Below the pieces are notes generated by a model that saw only the letters and a list, made by a program, of their open reading frames with translations, searched no databases and was not told the DNA's origin. A stretch of DNA of 64,000 bases from Hyphomicrobium_A sp963728165 (lineage in GTDB: Bacteria; Pseudomonadota; Alphaproteobacteria; Rhizobiales; Hyphomicrobiaceae). Below, piece by piece: positions 50,713-59,931 of the stretch. The DNA lies in NCBI GenBank assembly GCA_963728165.1, contig CAVSIY010000007.1, positions 248,001 to 312,000 on the forward strand, in the 5' to 3' direction. Numbering within the stretch: the stretch's first letter is position 1; each line of letters opens with the position of its first letter. Made by a program: the position numbers and the translations under genes.

Positions 50713-51270
50713 TTACTTTGCCGGCTTGGCCGGGGTCTTGATCTTGCCGTTGGCGCGTTCGATCGCCTCGCTGATCATGCGCCGCGCCTCCGCGGCGTCG
50801 CCCCAGTGGTCGATCTTCGCCCACTTGTTCGGCTCTAGATCCTTGTAGTGCCCAAAGAAATGCTCGATCTGCTGCAGCGAAATCGGCGGCAGGTCGGTGT
50901 AGTTCGTCACTTCGTCATAGCGCATGGTCAGCTTGCTGCTCGGGACTGCGATGATCTTCTCGTCGCCACCGCCCTCGTCCTCCATGACCAGCACGCCCAC
51001 GGGGCGGCAATTGATGACCGCACCGGGCACGATCGAGCGCGTGTTGCACACGAGCACGTCGATTGGATCGCCATCGGCCGACAGGGTGTGGGGCACGAAG
51101 CCGTAGTTTCCGGGATAGCGCATGGGCGTATAGAGAAAGCGGTCGACGACGAGCGTGCCCGCCTCCTTGTCCATCTCGTACTTGATGGGCTCGCCGCCGA
51201 TCGGCACCTCGATGACCACGTTGATGTCATGGGGCGGGTTCTTGCCGACCGCGATGGCCTCCAGGCGCAT
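50713..51270 (-). CDS. ppa: inorganic pyrophosphatase
   Basis: 185 residues from ATG 51270 (GGGAGGGGATC upstream). Family I soluble pyrophosphatase: IEVPIGGEPIKYEMDK, RFLYTPMRYPGNYGFVP and the metal-binding DGDPIDVLV signature (two Asp) followed by GVLVMEDEGGGDEKI. It hydrolyses pyrophosphate to drive biosynthesis. The frame is open upstream to 51345 without family sequence. Confidence 0.96.
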   Translation of the reverse strand: MRLEAIAVGKNPPHDINVVIEVPIGGEPIKYEMDKEAGTLVVDRFLYTPMRYPGNYGFVPHTLSADGDPIDVLVCNTRSIVPGAVINCRPVGVLVMEDEGGGDEKIIAVPSSKLTMRYDEVTNYTDLPPISLQQIEHFFGHYKDLEPNKWAKIDHWGDAAEARRMISEAIERANGKIKTPAKPAK

Positions 51271-51389
51271 GATCCCCTCCCGATTGGTATGCAGCGGCTT
51301 GCGGCGCCGTACGCGATCAATCGCAGATGCCGCAAGCATGCGCAATCCGCCGAAAGGCTAGAAGCTTATTGCCGCAACAAGTCGAGGCG

Positions 51390-52532
51390 TTAGGCCGCGT
51401 CGGCGATCCACTGGGCGATCTTGGGCCAATCCTCGCGCAGCGTATGCGTCCCCATGAACAGCCCCACGTGGCCGCCGGGGACGAGGCTTTGCGTGATCTT
51501 CTGCGCCGGCGTGCCGAGGTATTTCACGGAGTTGAACACCTGCTCCTTGGTGGTGATGTCGTCGTTCGCTCCCGCCAGCAGGTAGACGGGGCAACGGATG
51601 TCCTTGAGCGAGAGCACGCGCCCCAGACCTTTGAATTTTCCCTTGGCCAGCCGGTTCTCCTTGAACAGCTCCTTCACCGCCTGCAGGTACCAGCGGCCGG
51701 GCAGGTCGATCGGGTTCTCGTACCAGGCCGCGAACGCCTCCTCCTTGGCAACGTAGGCGGGGTCGTCGATGTGCTCGTAGAGATCGACGTACTTCTTCAG
51801 GTAGTGCTGGCCCGGGTGCATGTTCTTCCAGGCTTCGAGCATGAAGGCGCCGCGCATCAGGCCGCCGCCGAGCGCGATCAGCTCCTCGTAATCGGAGAGC
51901 GGCAGATCGTGCGCCATGGCCTTGATGGGGCCGTTGCCGGCGTCGGTGTCGATGGGAGCGCCGGCCAGCACGAGTGAGCGCACCTTGTGGGGATAGCGCG
52001 CGGCGAACATGGCCGACATCCAGCCGCCCTGACACAGGCCGACGAGATTGACCTGCCCGCCCAGATCATCGACGCACACGTTGAGCTCGGCCAGATAGGT
52101 GTCGATGTCGTAATCCTTCATCGCCTCCGTTGCGCTCTTCCAGTCGGTGAGAAAGACGCGCGAAAGTCCGTTGGCGAGCAGCGTCTCGACGAGGCTCTGG
52201 TCGGCATGAAAATCGGCGATGACGGCGGTGTGGCCCGCGTAGGGCGCGTCGATCAGCGTCGGCACCTCGCCGGGCTTGGCTTGCCGCGAAAAATCGCGCA
52301 GCCGCAGCGTATGCAGCTCGAGCGCGATGGTGTTGCGCGTGGCGAACCGCGGCTCGAGCCCATGCTCGAGCTTTTCTGACTCGGCCAGAGTCTTGAGGCC
52401 GCGCCCGAAGAGCTTGATCTCCCCCTCGGCTGCCGCCGCCGCGAATTCCAAGGGCCAAAACAGAGGAACCGTGTTCTCCGTCTTGGCGGGATGATGGGCG
52501 CTTGCCACTGCCTCATGGCGCTGAGCTCGCAT
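51390..52532 (-). CDS. PhaC-like polyhydroxyalkanoate synthase-family protein
   Basis: 380 residues from ATG 52532, preceded by AGGAGG. Alpha/beta hydrolase in which the nucleophile is Cys167 in VGLCQGGW, the GxCxGG lipase-like box of PHA synthases. The acid lies in LAGANDDIT and the histidine in VPGGHVGLF. FLTDWKSATEAMKDYDIDTYL precedes the box as in PhaC. Length is close to class III PhaC (about 355), but no PhaE-like subunit is evident unless one of the phasins serves. It could be a true synthase or a PhaC-like hydrolase. Close to two phasin genes. Confidence 0.8.
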   Translation of the reverse strand: MRAQRHEAVASAHHPAKTENTVPLFWPLEFAAAAAEGEIKLFGRGLKTLAESEKLEHGLEPRFATRNTIALELHTLRLRDFSRQAKPGEVPTLIDAPYAGHTAVIADFHADQSLVETLLANGLSRVFLTDWKSATEAMKDYDIDTYLAELNVCVDDLGGQVNLVGLCQGGWMSAMFAARYPHKVRSLVLAGAPIDTDAGNGPIKAMAHDLPLSDYEELIALGGGLMRGAFMLEAWKNMHPGQHYLKKYVDLYEHIDDPAYVAKEEAFAAWYENPIDLPGRWYLQAVKELFKENRLAKGKFKGLGRVLSLKDIRCPVYLLAGANDDITTKEQVFNSVKYLGTPAQKITQSLVPGGHVGLFMGTHTLREDWPKIAQWIADAA

Positions 52533-52721
52533 GGCAGACCTCCTGCGCGTTGCCGTTCTTGAGGTGCTGCTTCTTCACATAGGAAGCGTGCCAGCGCTCG
52601 CCCTGTGACCGATAGCCGCCCGACCGTTAACGGGCGTTGAGGCTTATCCCTATATCGATGACGGGCCGCGTCTTGCCCGCGATTAAGCTGCCCTTAACCG
52701 AGTGCCACCCGAGCTCGTACC
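52533..52721. promoter_or_regulatory. divergent intergenic region, phaC-like / fabI
   Basis: 189 bases. AGGAGG serves the leftward gene. On the right, the about 80 bases before fabI are less G+C-rich (CCCTATATCGATGACGG at about 52650-52666) and may contain a promoter. No operator recognised. Confidence 0.35.
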
Positions 52722-53486
52722 ATGTCCCCGCTGAGTGGAAAGAAAGGCCTCGTCGTCGGCATCGCCAATGAGCACAGCCTCGCCTATGGCTGCGCGCGCG
52801 CGTTCCATGCCACCGGCGCCGAGCTTGCCATCACCTATTTCAACGCCAAGGCCGAGCCGCACGTGCGCCCGCTGGCCGAGGCGCTGGGCAGCCCCATCAT
52901 TGCGCCCTGCGACGTGACCGTTCCCGGCGAGCTCGAGGCGGTCTATGAGCGGATCGCACGCGACTGGGGCCGGCTCGACTTCCTCTTGCATTCGATCGCC
53001 TACGCGAAGGCCGAGGACCTGCACGGGCGCATCATCGACTGCTCGGCCGAGGGGTTCGCCTTCGCCATGCAGGTGTCGGTGCATTCGTTCCTGCGCATGG
53101 CCAAGCTCGCCGAGCCGCTCATGCCCAAGGGTGGCGCGTTGCTGACGATGAGCTACTACGGCGCCGACAAGGCGGTTCCCCACTACAACATCATGGGGCC
53201 GGTGAAGGCGGCACTGGAAGCCGTCGTGCGCTACACGGCGGTGGAGCTGGGGGAAAAGCAGATCCGCGTCAACGCGCTGTCGCCGGGGCCGGTGGCGACG
53301 CGGGCGGCCTCCGGCATCAAGGACTTCGACGAGCTCTTGGAGCGGGCCGCCAAGGCGGCGCCGGAGCACCGGCTCGTGACGCTCGATGACGTCGGCGCGC
53401 TGGCGGCCTTCCTGGTGAGCGATGCGGCCAAGGCGATCACCGGCGACATCTGCTACGTGGACGCCGGCTATCACGTCACCGGCTGA
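52722..53486 (+). CDS. fabI: enoyl-[acyl-carrier-protein] reductase FabI
   Basis: 254 residues. NADH-dependent reduction of enoyl-ACP closes each round of fatty-acid elongation. FabI hallmarks: GIANEHSLAYG in place of the usual SDR glycine motif, YYGADKAVPHYNIMGPVKAALE with Tyr and Lys at FabI spacing (YX6K), and RVNALSPGPVATRAASGI. FabI is the target of triclosan and isoniazid-type inhibitors. It ends in a stem-loop terminator. Confidence 0.95.
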   Translation: MSPLSGKKGLVVGIANEHSLAYGCARAFHATGAELAITYFNAKAEPHVRPLAEALGSPIIAPCDVTVPGELEAVYERIARDWGRLDFLLHSIAYAKAEDLHGRIIDCSAEGFAFAMQVSVHSFLRMAKLAEPLMPKGGALLTMSYYGADKAVPHYNIMGPVKAALEAVVRYTAVELGEKQIRVNALSPGPVATRAASGIKDFDELLERAAKAAPEHRLVTLDDVGALAAFLVSDAAKAITGDICYVDAGYHVTG

Positions 53487-53510
53487 GCGCCCAGACGCTG
53501 GGCGCTCATT
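53485..53510 (+). terminator. fabI terminator
   Basis: GAGCGCCCAG (53485-53494) and CTGGGCGCTC (53498-53507) form a perfect 10-bp stem with a 3-base loop, then ATTTGC. The stem begins within the fabI stop codon. Confidence 0.8.
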
Positions 53511-53594
53511 TGCATGTCGTTGATTTGCGGATTACGGTCGCCGCGCATTTCGATCAGCAATATTCAGACGGCGATTTTTCAAAAGGAGAGGCTC

Positions 53595-53915
53595 ATGCAA
53601 CATTGGATTTCGATCGTTGCCTTGATCCTGTCGGTCGCTTCATTCGTCCTCTTCGCAATCACCATCATCATTGCGCTGAAAAAAGAACTGGCGAAACCTA
53701 TAGGCGCAGTTCAGGAAAGTGCGCTGCCCAACCTTGGGGACGTTGCCAAGGTCATCGACAGCCTGAGCAAAGCCGGGCCGTCGGTGCTTACGCTCTTCGC
53801 CGCGATCGCCTTTATCTGGTTTTCCATGGATGCCGCTACTCCACCGAAGGAGGCTGGCTCAGGTGGGGCCGGCAAATCCACCCCGTCGCAGTCCGCGCCT
53901 GCCACGCCGAAGTAG
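53595..53915 (+). CDS. small two-helix membrane protein
   Basis: 106 residues from ATG 53595, chosen for the strong AAAAGGAGAGGCTC ribosome site; the frame is open from 53514. Transmembrane segments at about 5-27 (ISIVALILSVASFVLFAITI) and 63-80. A central amphipathic helix and a Ser/Pro/Ala-rich C-terminal tail complete it. No family recognised. It converges with the PagL-like gene 17 bases away. Confidence 0.7.
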   Translation: MQHWISIVALILSVASFVLFAITIIIALKKELAKPIGAVQESALPNLGDVAKVIDSLSKAGPSVLTLFAAIAFIWFSMDAATPPKEAGSGGAGKSTPSQSAPATPK

Positions 53916-53932
53916 CGAGCGCGGGGCGGCGA

Positions 53933-54481
53933 TCAGAAGCGGTAGCCGTAGCGCACGCCGATGCGGTCCATCCCTTCATTGGGGTCGACCGTGTAGGCGT
54001 TCGACATGTGCTCGAAGTAGGCCGACAGGGAGTTGTGGGCATCGAAGCGGTAGCCGAGCTCGACCGGAATGTGGAACAGCACCCGCGAGCCGAGCGCCTT
54101 CTGGTCCCAGTCCTTAAGCTTCAACTGCCCGTCGTGCACCGTGCCGCCGACGCCGAGACCGAGGAACACGCCGCAGTCCATTTCGTACTGCCAGCGCGCG
54201 TCGAGATAGACGTTGCTGGTGTAGCCCTGCGTGTTGATGGAGGCGCCGAGCGCGGGTCTAATGGTGCCGCCGAGAAAGGCGATCGAAGGCGAGAAGATCG
54301 CCTCGACGTTGATGTCGGCGGCGTTCGGCTCGGCCTGGAAGCCGCTCCACAGGTCGGGCACGTCATGGGCGAGCACGCCGATCTTCAATTCGTCGATGAG
54401 ACCGCCTGCCGAGGCCGGTGCATCGGGCGCGAGCAGCGCCAGCGCCGCTATCAATACGACGATGAGAAGTCGGATGCGCAT
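53933..54481 (-). CDS. PagL-like lipid A 3-O-deacylase / acyloxyacyl hydrolase
   Basis: 182 residues: signal peptide (about 1-25, ending PASAGG) and an eight-stranded outer-membrane barrel. The catalytic His-Ser pair is in YFEHMSNAYT near the C-terminus, as in PagL, and the protein ends with the outer-membrane-type aromatic YGYRF. The family removes the 3-O acyl chain of lipid A, altering host recognition and permeability. Specificity here is not known. Confidence 0.85.
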   Translation of the reverse strand: MRIRLLIVVLIAALALLAPDAPASAGGLIDELKIGVLAHDVPDLWSGFQAEPNAADINVEAIFSPSIAFLGGTIRPALGASINTQGYTSNVYLDARWQYEMDCGVFLGLGVGGTVHDGQLKLKDWDQKALGSRVLFHIPVELGYRFDAHNSLSAYFEHMSNAYTVDPNEGMDRIGVRYGYRF

Positions 54482-54614
54482 GCGGGAGCGGGGTGCCCTT
54501 GTTGCTCACACCAAGCGTAGCGCGAATTTGCGGCCGCGGTAAGGGCCTGAATAGGCCCCCGGAATCCCAACAGCGAATGACGCGCCCGTGTGGCGCGCCG
54601 GCTACAGCGCAGCC

Positions 54615-55148
54615 CTACTGCTGCTTGGCCAGGTAGGCGGCCAGTTGATCGAAGGTGCCCGTGAAGCCCTGCTGCATCGACCCGAACATGCCGCGGTAGG
54701 TCTCGCGCTCCTCCTCCGTGGCATTGAGCGGGCGCCCGCGCAGCGTCACCGTCGTCTTGCCGCCATCCTCGTGCAGCGTCAGCGTGTTGAGGACCTCGAG
54801 CGGGAAGGTGTCGCGAAGCTGGGGGAAGGGTGCGCGCGTGATCCCGGCCTCCGCGTCGGAGAACGAGGAGACGTAGACGAGCCGCTCAGGTGCTTCGATC
54901 TCGCGGTAGACGAAGCGGCCCCACATGTCGTGACCGGGCTGATAGGCCATGGCGTAGTGGAACATGCCGCCGGGGCGCACGTCGAGCTTCACGACGCGAA
55001 TGGTGCAGCCCTTCGGCCCCCACCATTGCGCAAGATGCTCGGGCTCCGTCCACACCTTCCACACGAGTGGGCGCGGGGCGTCGAAGGTGCGGGCGATGAC
55101 GAAGTCGCCCTCTTCGGGCTCAGTGCTCGGATTGGTGGCTTTGGCCAT
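54615..55148 (-). CDS. SRPBCC/AHSA1 domain protein
   Basis: 177 residues. START-like hydrophobic-pocket fold with the AHSA1 signature RTFDAPRPLVWKVWTEPEHLAQWWGPKG and the later KTTVTLRGRPL. Ligand unknown. Last gene of an ArsR-SRPBCC-GST-SRPBCC set on the minus strand; paralogous to the SRPBCC gene at 55876-56376. Confidence 0.9.
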   Translation of the reverse strand: MAKATNPSTEPEEGDFVIARTFDAPRPLVWKVWTEPEHLAQWWGPKGCTIRVVKLDVRPGGMFHYAMAYQPGHDMWGRFVYREIEAPERLVYVSSFSDAEAGITRAPFPQLRDTFPLEVLNTLTLHEDGGKTTVTLRGRPLNATEEERETYRGMFGSMQQGFTGTFDQLAAYLAKQQ

Positions 55149-55174
55149 GTGCGCTACTCCAGTACGGGCATCTG

Positions 55175-55837
55175 CTATGTGGGGAAGAGGTGGCGGTAGG
55201 GCTCCGCCTCGCGCAGCGTGCGCGCGAACGACGGGCGCTGCGTGAGGCGGGCGAGGTAGGCCGTCGCGTTCTTGTGGGTGTCGGCGAACGGCATGACGAG
55301 ATTGGCGTAGTAGAGCGCCGGTGCCGCTGCGCAGTCTGCCATGGTGAAAGCGTCGCCCATGGCCCAGGTCTTTGTCGCCCCCGTCTCTTCGGCCATGTCA
55401 GCCTCGACCATGTCGAGCGCGGCGCCAAGCTGCGCTCGCGCCTGCTCGACGCCGAAGGGATCCTTCTTGTCTGCGGGGCGCAGCCGGTCGCCAACGATCT
55501 TTTGCATCGGAACGTGCACGTGGAGGTCATAGAAGCGGTCGCGCAGACGCGTCTCGCGCGCGAGATCAGCGTCTGCGGGCACCAGCTGGGTGGGACCGGG
55601 ATAGTGCTGGCTCAAGTACTCGATGATGATGCTCGACTCGGGGATCGTGCGATCCTTGGCCTCGTCGCGCACCACCGGGAACTTGCCGATCGGCCAGACT
55701 TTCTTGAACGCCGCGTTTGCATCGGGATCGCCGAGATTTACGATGTGCGGGACGAACGGCGTATCGTTCTCGTAGAGGGCGATGAGCGCCTTCCAACAGA
55801 ACGAGGACAGCGGATGGAAGTAGAGCGTGAGAGACAT
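55175..55837 (-). CDS. glutathione S-transferase family protein
   Basis: 220 residues from ATG 55837. The N-terminal thioredoxin fold has LYFHPLSSFCWK (Ser/Cys at the active position), VWPIGKFPVVRDEA with the cis-Pro and IPESSIIIEYL with the Glu-Ser pair that binds glutathione. The C-terminal domain contains FTMADCAAAPAL. It lies between two SRPBCC genes downstream of an ArsR regulator; substrate unknown. Confidence 0.92.
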   Translation of the reverse strand: MSLTLYFHPLSSFCWKALIALYENDTPFVPHIVNLGDPDANAAFKKVWPIGKFPVVRDEAKDRTIPESSIIIEYLSQHYPGPTQLVPADADLARETRLRDRFYDLHVHVPMQKIVGDRLRPADKKDPFGVEQARAQLGAALDMVEADMAEETGATKTWAMGDAFTMADCAAAPALYYANLVMPFADTHKNATAYLARLTQRPSFARTLREAEPYRHLFPT

Positions 55838-55875
55838 CGCTTGGTAGCTCCAATTCGATTGGCCCACCGGCCGCG

Positions 55876-56376
55876 TCAGCGCTTATTCTCTTGTTGCGCC
55901 AGCTTCTCCACATAGTCGGCGAGGCGCGCCAGTGTCTCCACCTGTCCCTTGTCGGCGCCGTACTCGCGGATGATGCGGTCGCGCTCCTCGGCAGAGGGGA
56001 AGATGCCGCGCATGGTGAGCTTGGTCTTGCCGCCGATGTCCTCGAAGGTGACGACCGTCTGGAACTGTACCGGCTCCACGTCGTCGCCGCCGCCGTGGTG
56101 GTAGGCGATACGCTCGGGCGGTGAGATCTCGTCGAAGGTGATGCGGTTCTGATAGTCGCGCCCGTCGGGGCCGTGCATGACGAAGCGCCAGACGCCGCCG
56201 GGGCGGAAGTCGAAGCTGTGCGTCGTGGTCGAGAAGCCGTTGGGGCCCCACCATTGCGCAAAGTGGCGCGGCTCGGTCCACGCCGCGAACACGAGATGGC
56301 GCGGGGCATCAAAGATGCGCGTGCCGGCGATGACCTTGGGATCCTGCGTCAGATCGAGGCTGAATTTCGCTGCCAC
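55876..56376 (-). CDS. SRPBCC/AHSA1 domain protein
   Basis: 166 residues. AHSA1-type core RIFDAPRHLVFAAWTEPRHFAQWW and FDFRPGGVWRFVMHGPDG, then FEDIGGKTKLTMRGIF. Paralogous to 54615-55148. It lies 36 bases after the ArsR gene; ArsR-SRPBCC pairs are common in alphaproteobacteria, and the regulator probably controls the set. Confidence 0.92.
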   Translation of the reverse strand: MAAKFSLDLTQDPKVIAGTRIFDAPRHLVFAAWTEPRHFAQWWGPNGFSTTTHSFDFRPGGVWRFVMHGPDGRDYQNRITFDEISPPERIAYHHGGGDDVEPVQFQTVVTFEDIGGKTKLTMRGIFPSAEERDRIIREYGADKGQVETLARLADYVEKLAQQENKR

Positions 56377-56412
56377 CTGATTACTCCCTGGCTTTCAGCG
56401 TATCGGGCTTTC

Positions 56413-56784
56413 TCATCGCTGCGTCCTCCGCCGCTTTGCAGGCGCGCGCTTCCTCTTCTCTTTCGCCTGCAACGTCTTGAGGTAGGCGTCGAGCCGGTCG
56501 AAGCGCTCCTCCCACAACCGGCGGTACTTCTCGAGCCAGCCGTCGACGTCCTTGAAGGCGTCGGGCTCGATGCGCGCTGGGCGCCACTGCGCCTCGCGCC
56601 CGCGGGTGATGAGGCCGGCGTTCTCCAAGACTTTGAGATGCTTGGAGACGGCGGGCAGGCTCATGGCGAAGGGCTCGGCCAGCTCCGACACCGATGTCTC
56701 GCCGAGTGCGAGGCGCGCGAGGATCGCGCGCCTGGTCGGGTCGGCGAGGGCTGAGAACTTGGCGCTCAAGGGATCGGTCATCAT
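56413..56784 (-). CDS. ArsR-family transcriptional regulator
   Basis: 123 residues. Winged helix: LADPTRRAILARLALGETSVSELAEPF (helices 1-3), MSLPAVSKHLKVLENAGLI (recognition helix) and GREAQWRPARIEP (wing). No CxC metal-binding motif, so it is of the SdpR/HTH_20-like non-metal group. The C-terminus is strongly basic. It probably represses its own SRPBCC-GST-SRPBCC operon through the AT-rich repeats just upstream. Confidence 0.93.
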   Translation of the reverse strand: MMTDPLSAKFSALADPTRRAILARLALGETSVSELAEPFAMSLPAVSKHLKVLENAGLITRGREAQWRPARIEPDAFKDVDGWLEKYRRLWEERFDRLDAYLKTLQAKEKRKRAPAKRRRTQR

Positions 56785-56803
56785 CGGTTGTTATGAGCCA
56801 TTC

Positions 56804-56828
56804 GGTTAAATAACTAACAGGTTAAATA
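56804..56828. promoter_or_regulatory. AT-rich operator candidate for the ArsR regulator
   Basis: GGTTAAATA occurs twice (56804-56812 and 56820-56828, 16 bases apart), and GTTA-AA-TAAC (56805-56814) is a perfect palindrome. This lies 20-44 bases upstream of the regulator start in an AT-rich promoter-sized region. Confidence 0.5.
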
Positions 56829-56871
56829 CAGACCATACGAACGCGTGTCAAGAGCTGACGCGCGCTGCGCT

Positions 56872-57912
56872 TTAGACGCCGGGCGTGGCTTCGGTGAAGT
56901 GGGCGCTCACCTCGCCCACGAGCTTGGGGTCATAGATGGGAAGCTTGCGCGGCGCAGCGCCGGCTTTCAGATCGAGCTTGTCCATCTCCACCCAGAAGGT
57001 GTTGGGCGTGATCGTCGTCTGCACGTAGTAGAGGTGGGAGTCGGGATCGATGATCGAGCGATACCAGGTGGGATAGGTACCCGAGACGCCGGAGTAGGGG
57101 CTGCCGAACGGCACCGATACGTTGTTCATGACGCTCATCATGTTGGCTGCCGCCTGCGCCGGATCGCTGGTCTTGGGCAGGTACTTGAGCGAGTAGGCGG
57201 CGCGCACGAAGCGGTCATCGGGCTGGATGCCGCCGGGAAGCTGCGTCTCGGTGCCGCCGAACCACTTGTAGCGCAGCATGTTGGCGATCTGCTTGTCGTA
57301 AGCGGGCTCGTTGGTCATCACCTGGTACTCGCGGCCCAGATGCACGACCGGCTCGCCCTTGATGAACTCGATGATGGCCGACTGGCCGCTGGCGTCGGCG
57401 ATGGCGACGTGCAGCGGCAGCCCGTCCGGATACTCCTCGCCAAGCGCCGTATTGACGACCTGCACCTGGTCGAGGTTGCCGATCACCTCGTTCACGGTGG
57501 CGTACTGGTCGAGGTAGAACTGCGGCCACTGATAGAAGGCGATGCCGGGCCGCTTCGAATTTCTCTTCTCGTATTTCGTTCCGTCGAGGAACAGCAGGTT
57601 GACCACGAGGCCCTTCTCGTTGATGCCTTCCTCGGTGCAGATGTCGAGCCCCGCGATGACCAAGCTCGCGTAGCGCGACGTCCATTTTGCGGGGTTATCC
57701 TCGACGCGGCCTTCGCGCTTCATGCCGGGAGGCAGCGCCCACAATGTCTCGTTGAAGCTTTGACTCCAGTCGAGCGTGCGCCCGACGAGCTTCACCGGAT
57801 TGTCGTTCCAGAACACGCGGCTGCAGGCGTGCGCAGCGCCGGGGAGCGCGGCGACTGTGCCGGCGCCGGCAAGAGCGGCAAGGGCTTGGCGGCGAGAGAG
57901 GCGATTGGTCAT
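56872..57912 (-). CDS. choloylglycine hydrolase/linear amide C-N hydrolase (Ntn)
   Basis: 346 residues. The signal peptide has a twin-arginine-like start (RLSRRQALAAL) and ends AHA, directly before Cys30, the expected N-terminal nucleophile (ACSRVFWN). Maturation by signal cleavage would expose it. RTLDWSQ, GINEKGLVVNLLFLD and the VMTNEPAYDKQ Asn region fit the choloylglycine hydrolase/penicillin V acylase family. Substrate could be a bile-acid conjugate, acyl homoserine lactone or another amide; not determinable. Exported. Confidence 0.9.
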   Translation of the reverse strand: MTNRLSRRQALAALAGAGTVAALPGAAHACSRVFWNDNPVKLVGRTLDWSQSFNETLWALPPGMKREGRVEDNPAKWTSRYASLVIAGLDICTEEGINEKGLVVNLLFLDGTKYEKRNSKRPGIAFYQWPQFYLDQYATVNEVIGNLDQVQVVNTALGEEYPDGLPLHVAIADASGQSAIIEFIKGEPVVHLGREYQVMTNEPAYDKQIANMLRYKWFGGTETQLPGGIQPDDRFVRAAYSLKYLPKTSDPAQAAANMMSVMNNVSVPFGSPYSGVSGTYPTWYRSIIDPDSHLYYVQTTITPNTFWVEMDKLDLKAGAAPRKLPIYDPKLVGEVSAHFTEATPGV

Positions 57913-58052
57913 GAGTGGGCGTCCCGATCGACGTTGCGACGCACGCAGATTGTCCGATGGCGATTGGGGACGGCTTAGGGGATTCCATAAAAAGCCGCAG
58001 ATTCGGCACGAATCGAGGGATGGGCTAACCTCGGGCGGGAGCAGGAGGGGTC

Positions 58053-59840
58053 ATGGCAATCCGCCAGCTGTCGCCGGAGACGATCAACCGCATCGCCGCG
58101 GGCGAGGTGGTCGAGCGCCCGGCGAGCGTGGTCAAGGAGCTGGTGGAGAACGCGCTCGATGCCGGCTCAGCCGAGATCGACGTGGTCACCGCCTCTGGCG
58201 GGCTGTCGCTCATCCGCGTCAGCGACGACGGCTGCGGCATGGGCCCTGACGATCTCGCGCTGTCGGTCGAGCGCCACGCCACCTCCAAGCTCAGCGACGA
58301 CGACCTGTTCGCCATCCGCACGCTGGGCTTCCGCGGCGAGGCGCTGCCGTCCATCGGCTCGATCGCCAAGCTGACGATCCTGTCGCGCGCTGATGGCGCG
58401 CCCGACGCTTTCGCCATCACGGTCGACCGCGGCACCAAGGAGGCGTTGAAGCCCGCTGCCGGCAACACAGGCACGCGGGTGGAGGTGCGCGATCTCTTCT
58501 CGAGCGTGCCGGCACGCCTCAAGTTCATGAAGTCCGAGCGCGCCGAGAACATGGCCGTCTCCGAGGTCGTGAAGCGGCTTGCCATGGCGCACCCTGAGGT
58601 CGGTTTCACGCTGACGACGGGCGAGCGCACCGGCTTGCGCTTTCCGCGCGAGGCGGCGGGCCCCGAGGGACACCTGCAGCGTCTGGGCCGCATCATGGGC
58701 CGAGCGTTCCTGGACGATGCGCTCAGCGTTGCCGGGACGCGCGAGGATGTCGTCGTAACGGGCTTCGCCGGGCTCCCCACGCTGCACCGGCCCGACGCGT
58801 CCCAGCAGTACCTCTTCGTCAACGGCCGGCCTGTCAAAGACAAGCTCCTGATCGGCGCGGTGCGCGCGGCCTACGGCGACCTGATCCCGCGCGGGCGCCA
58901 TCCTTTGCTGGCACTGTTCGTCACGCTGGCGCCCGACGCCGTCGACGTCAACGTGCATCCCGCGAAAGCAGAGGTGCGCTTCCGCGACGCCGGCACCGTG
59001 CGCGCACTCATCGTCACCGCGCTCAGCATGGCCTTGCACGCCGCCGGCCATCGCGCCTCGGCCGGCGGCGGGGCGGCGACGCTCAACGAGTTGAGACCCA
59101 ACGTGGTGCCGTTCGAGCGCCGGCGCACCAACTATTCGAGTGGGCGCTCTTCCGTCTCGTTCGGCCTCGCCGAGGCGATGCAGGCGCCCTTCGAGGCCTT
59201 CGAGAGCCCGAGTGCCGACGCGCGCGCCGACGCCGAGCCGGTGCCCGAGGCGCTGCTCGACCGGCCGCTCGGGGCGGCGCGCGCTCAGGTGCACGAGACC
59301 TACATTCTGGCGCAGACGCGCGATGCGATCGTCATCGTCGACCAGCACGCCGCGCACGAGCGCCTCGTCTACGAGCGCATGAAGGCGATGCTGGCGACAA
59401 GCGGTGTGGCGCGCCAGGGCCTGCTCATTCCGGTCGTGGTCGAGCTCGACGCAGCCGAGGCCGCGGCAATTGCCGAGCGCGCGGGCGAGCTCGCCGAGCT
59501 CGGCCTCGTCGTGGAGCCGTTCGGGCCGGGCGCGGTCGCCGTGCGCGAGACGCCGGCGCTCCTGGGCGATGCCGACGTGCAAGGCCTCGTCAAGGACCTC
59601 GCGGCCGACATCGCGGGCGAGGGGCACGGTCTCGCGCTCAAGGAGCGGCTCGAAGCCGTGTGCGCCACGCTCGCCTGCCACGGCAGCGTGCGCGCCGGCC
59701 GCCGGCTGACGCCGGAAGAGATGAATGCATTGCTGCGCGACATGGAGGCGACGCCCTACTCGGGCCAGTGCAACCACGGGCGCCCGACCTACGTCGAATT
59801 GAAGCTTTCCGACATCGAGCGCCTGTTCGGCCGGCGGTGA
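58053..59840 (+). CDS. mutL: DNA mismatch repair protein MutL (endonuclease type)
   Basis: 595 residues. N-terminal GHKL ATPase: NRIAAGEVVERPASVVKELV, NALDAGS, DDGCGM, TLGFRGEALPSI. The C-terminal domain carries the nicking-endonuclease motif DQHAAHERLVYE (DQHA-x2-E-x4-E) and the late GQCNHGRPT, so this is the MutH-independent type. ATG 58053 follows GGAGGGG. It works with MutS, which is not in the window. Confidence 0.97.
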   Translation: MAIRQLSPETINRIAAGEVVERPASVVKELVENALDAGSAEIDVVTASGGLSLIRVSDDGCGMGPDDLALSVERHATSKLSDDDLFAIRTLGFRGEALPSIGSIAKLTILSRADGAPDAFAITVDRGTKEALKPAAGNTGTRVEVRDLFSSVPARLKFMKSERAENMAVSEVVKRLAMAHPEVGFTLTTGERTGLRFPREAAGPEGHLQRLGRIMGRAFLDDALSVAGTREDVVVTGFAGLPTLHRPDASQQYLFVNGRPVKDKLLIGAVRAAYGDLIPRGRHPLLALFVTLAPDAVDVNVHPAKAEVRFRDAGTVRALIVTALSMALHAAGHRASAGGGAATLNELRPNVVPFERRRTNYSSGRSSVSFGLAEAMQAPFEAFESPSADARADAEPVPEALLDRPLGAARAQVHETYILAQTRDAIVIVDQHAAHERLVYERMKAMLATSGVARQGLLIPVVVELDAAEAAAIAERAGELAELGLVVEPFGPGAVAVRETPALLGDADVQGLVKDLAADIAGEGHGLALKERLEAVCATLACHGSVRAGRRLTPEEMNALLRDMEATPYSGQCNHGRPTYVELKLSDIERLFGRR

Positions 59841-59931
59841 CGGCTCGTTGCGCGGATTGATCCGGCGCAAGGCCCGACCGAAGCGCCCGCGCTAAACGCT
59901 TGGCCAAAGATAATTGGGGAGGGACGTCACC

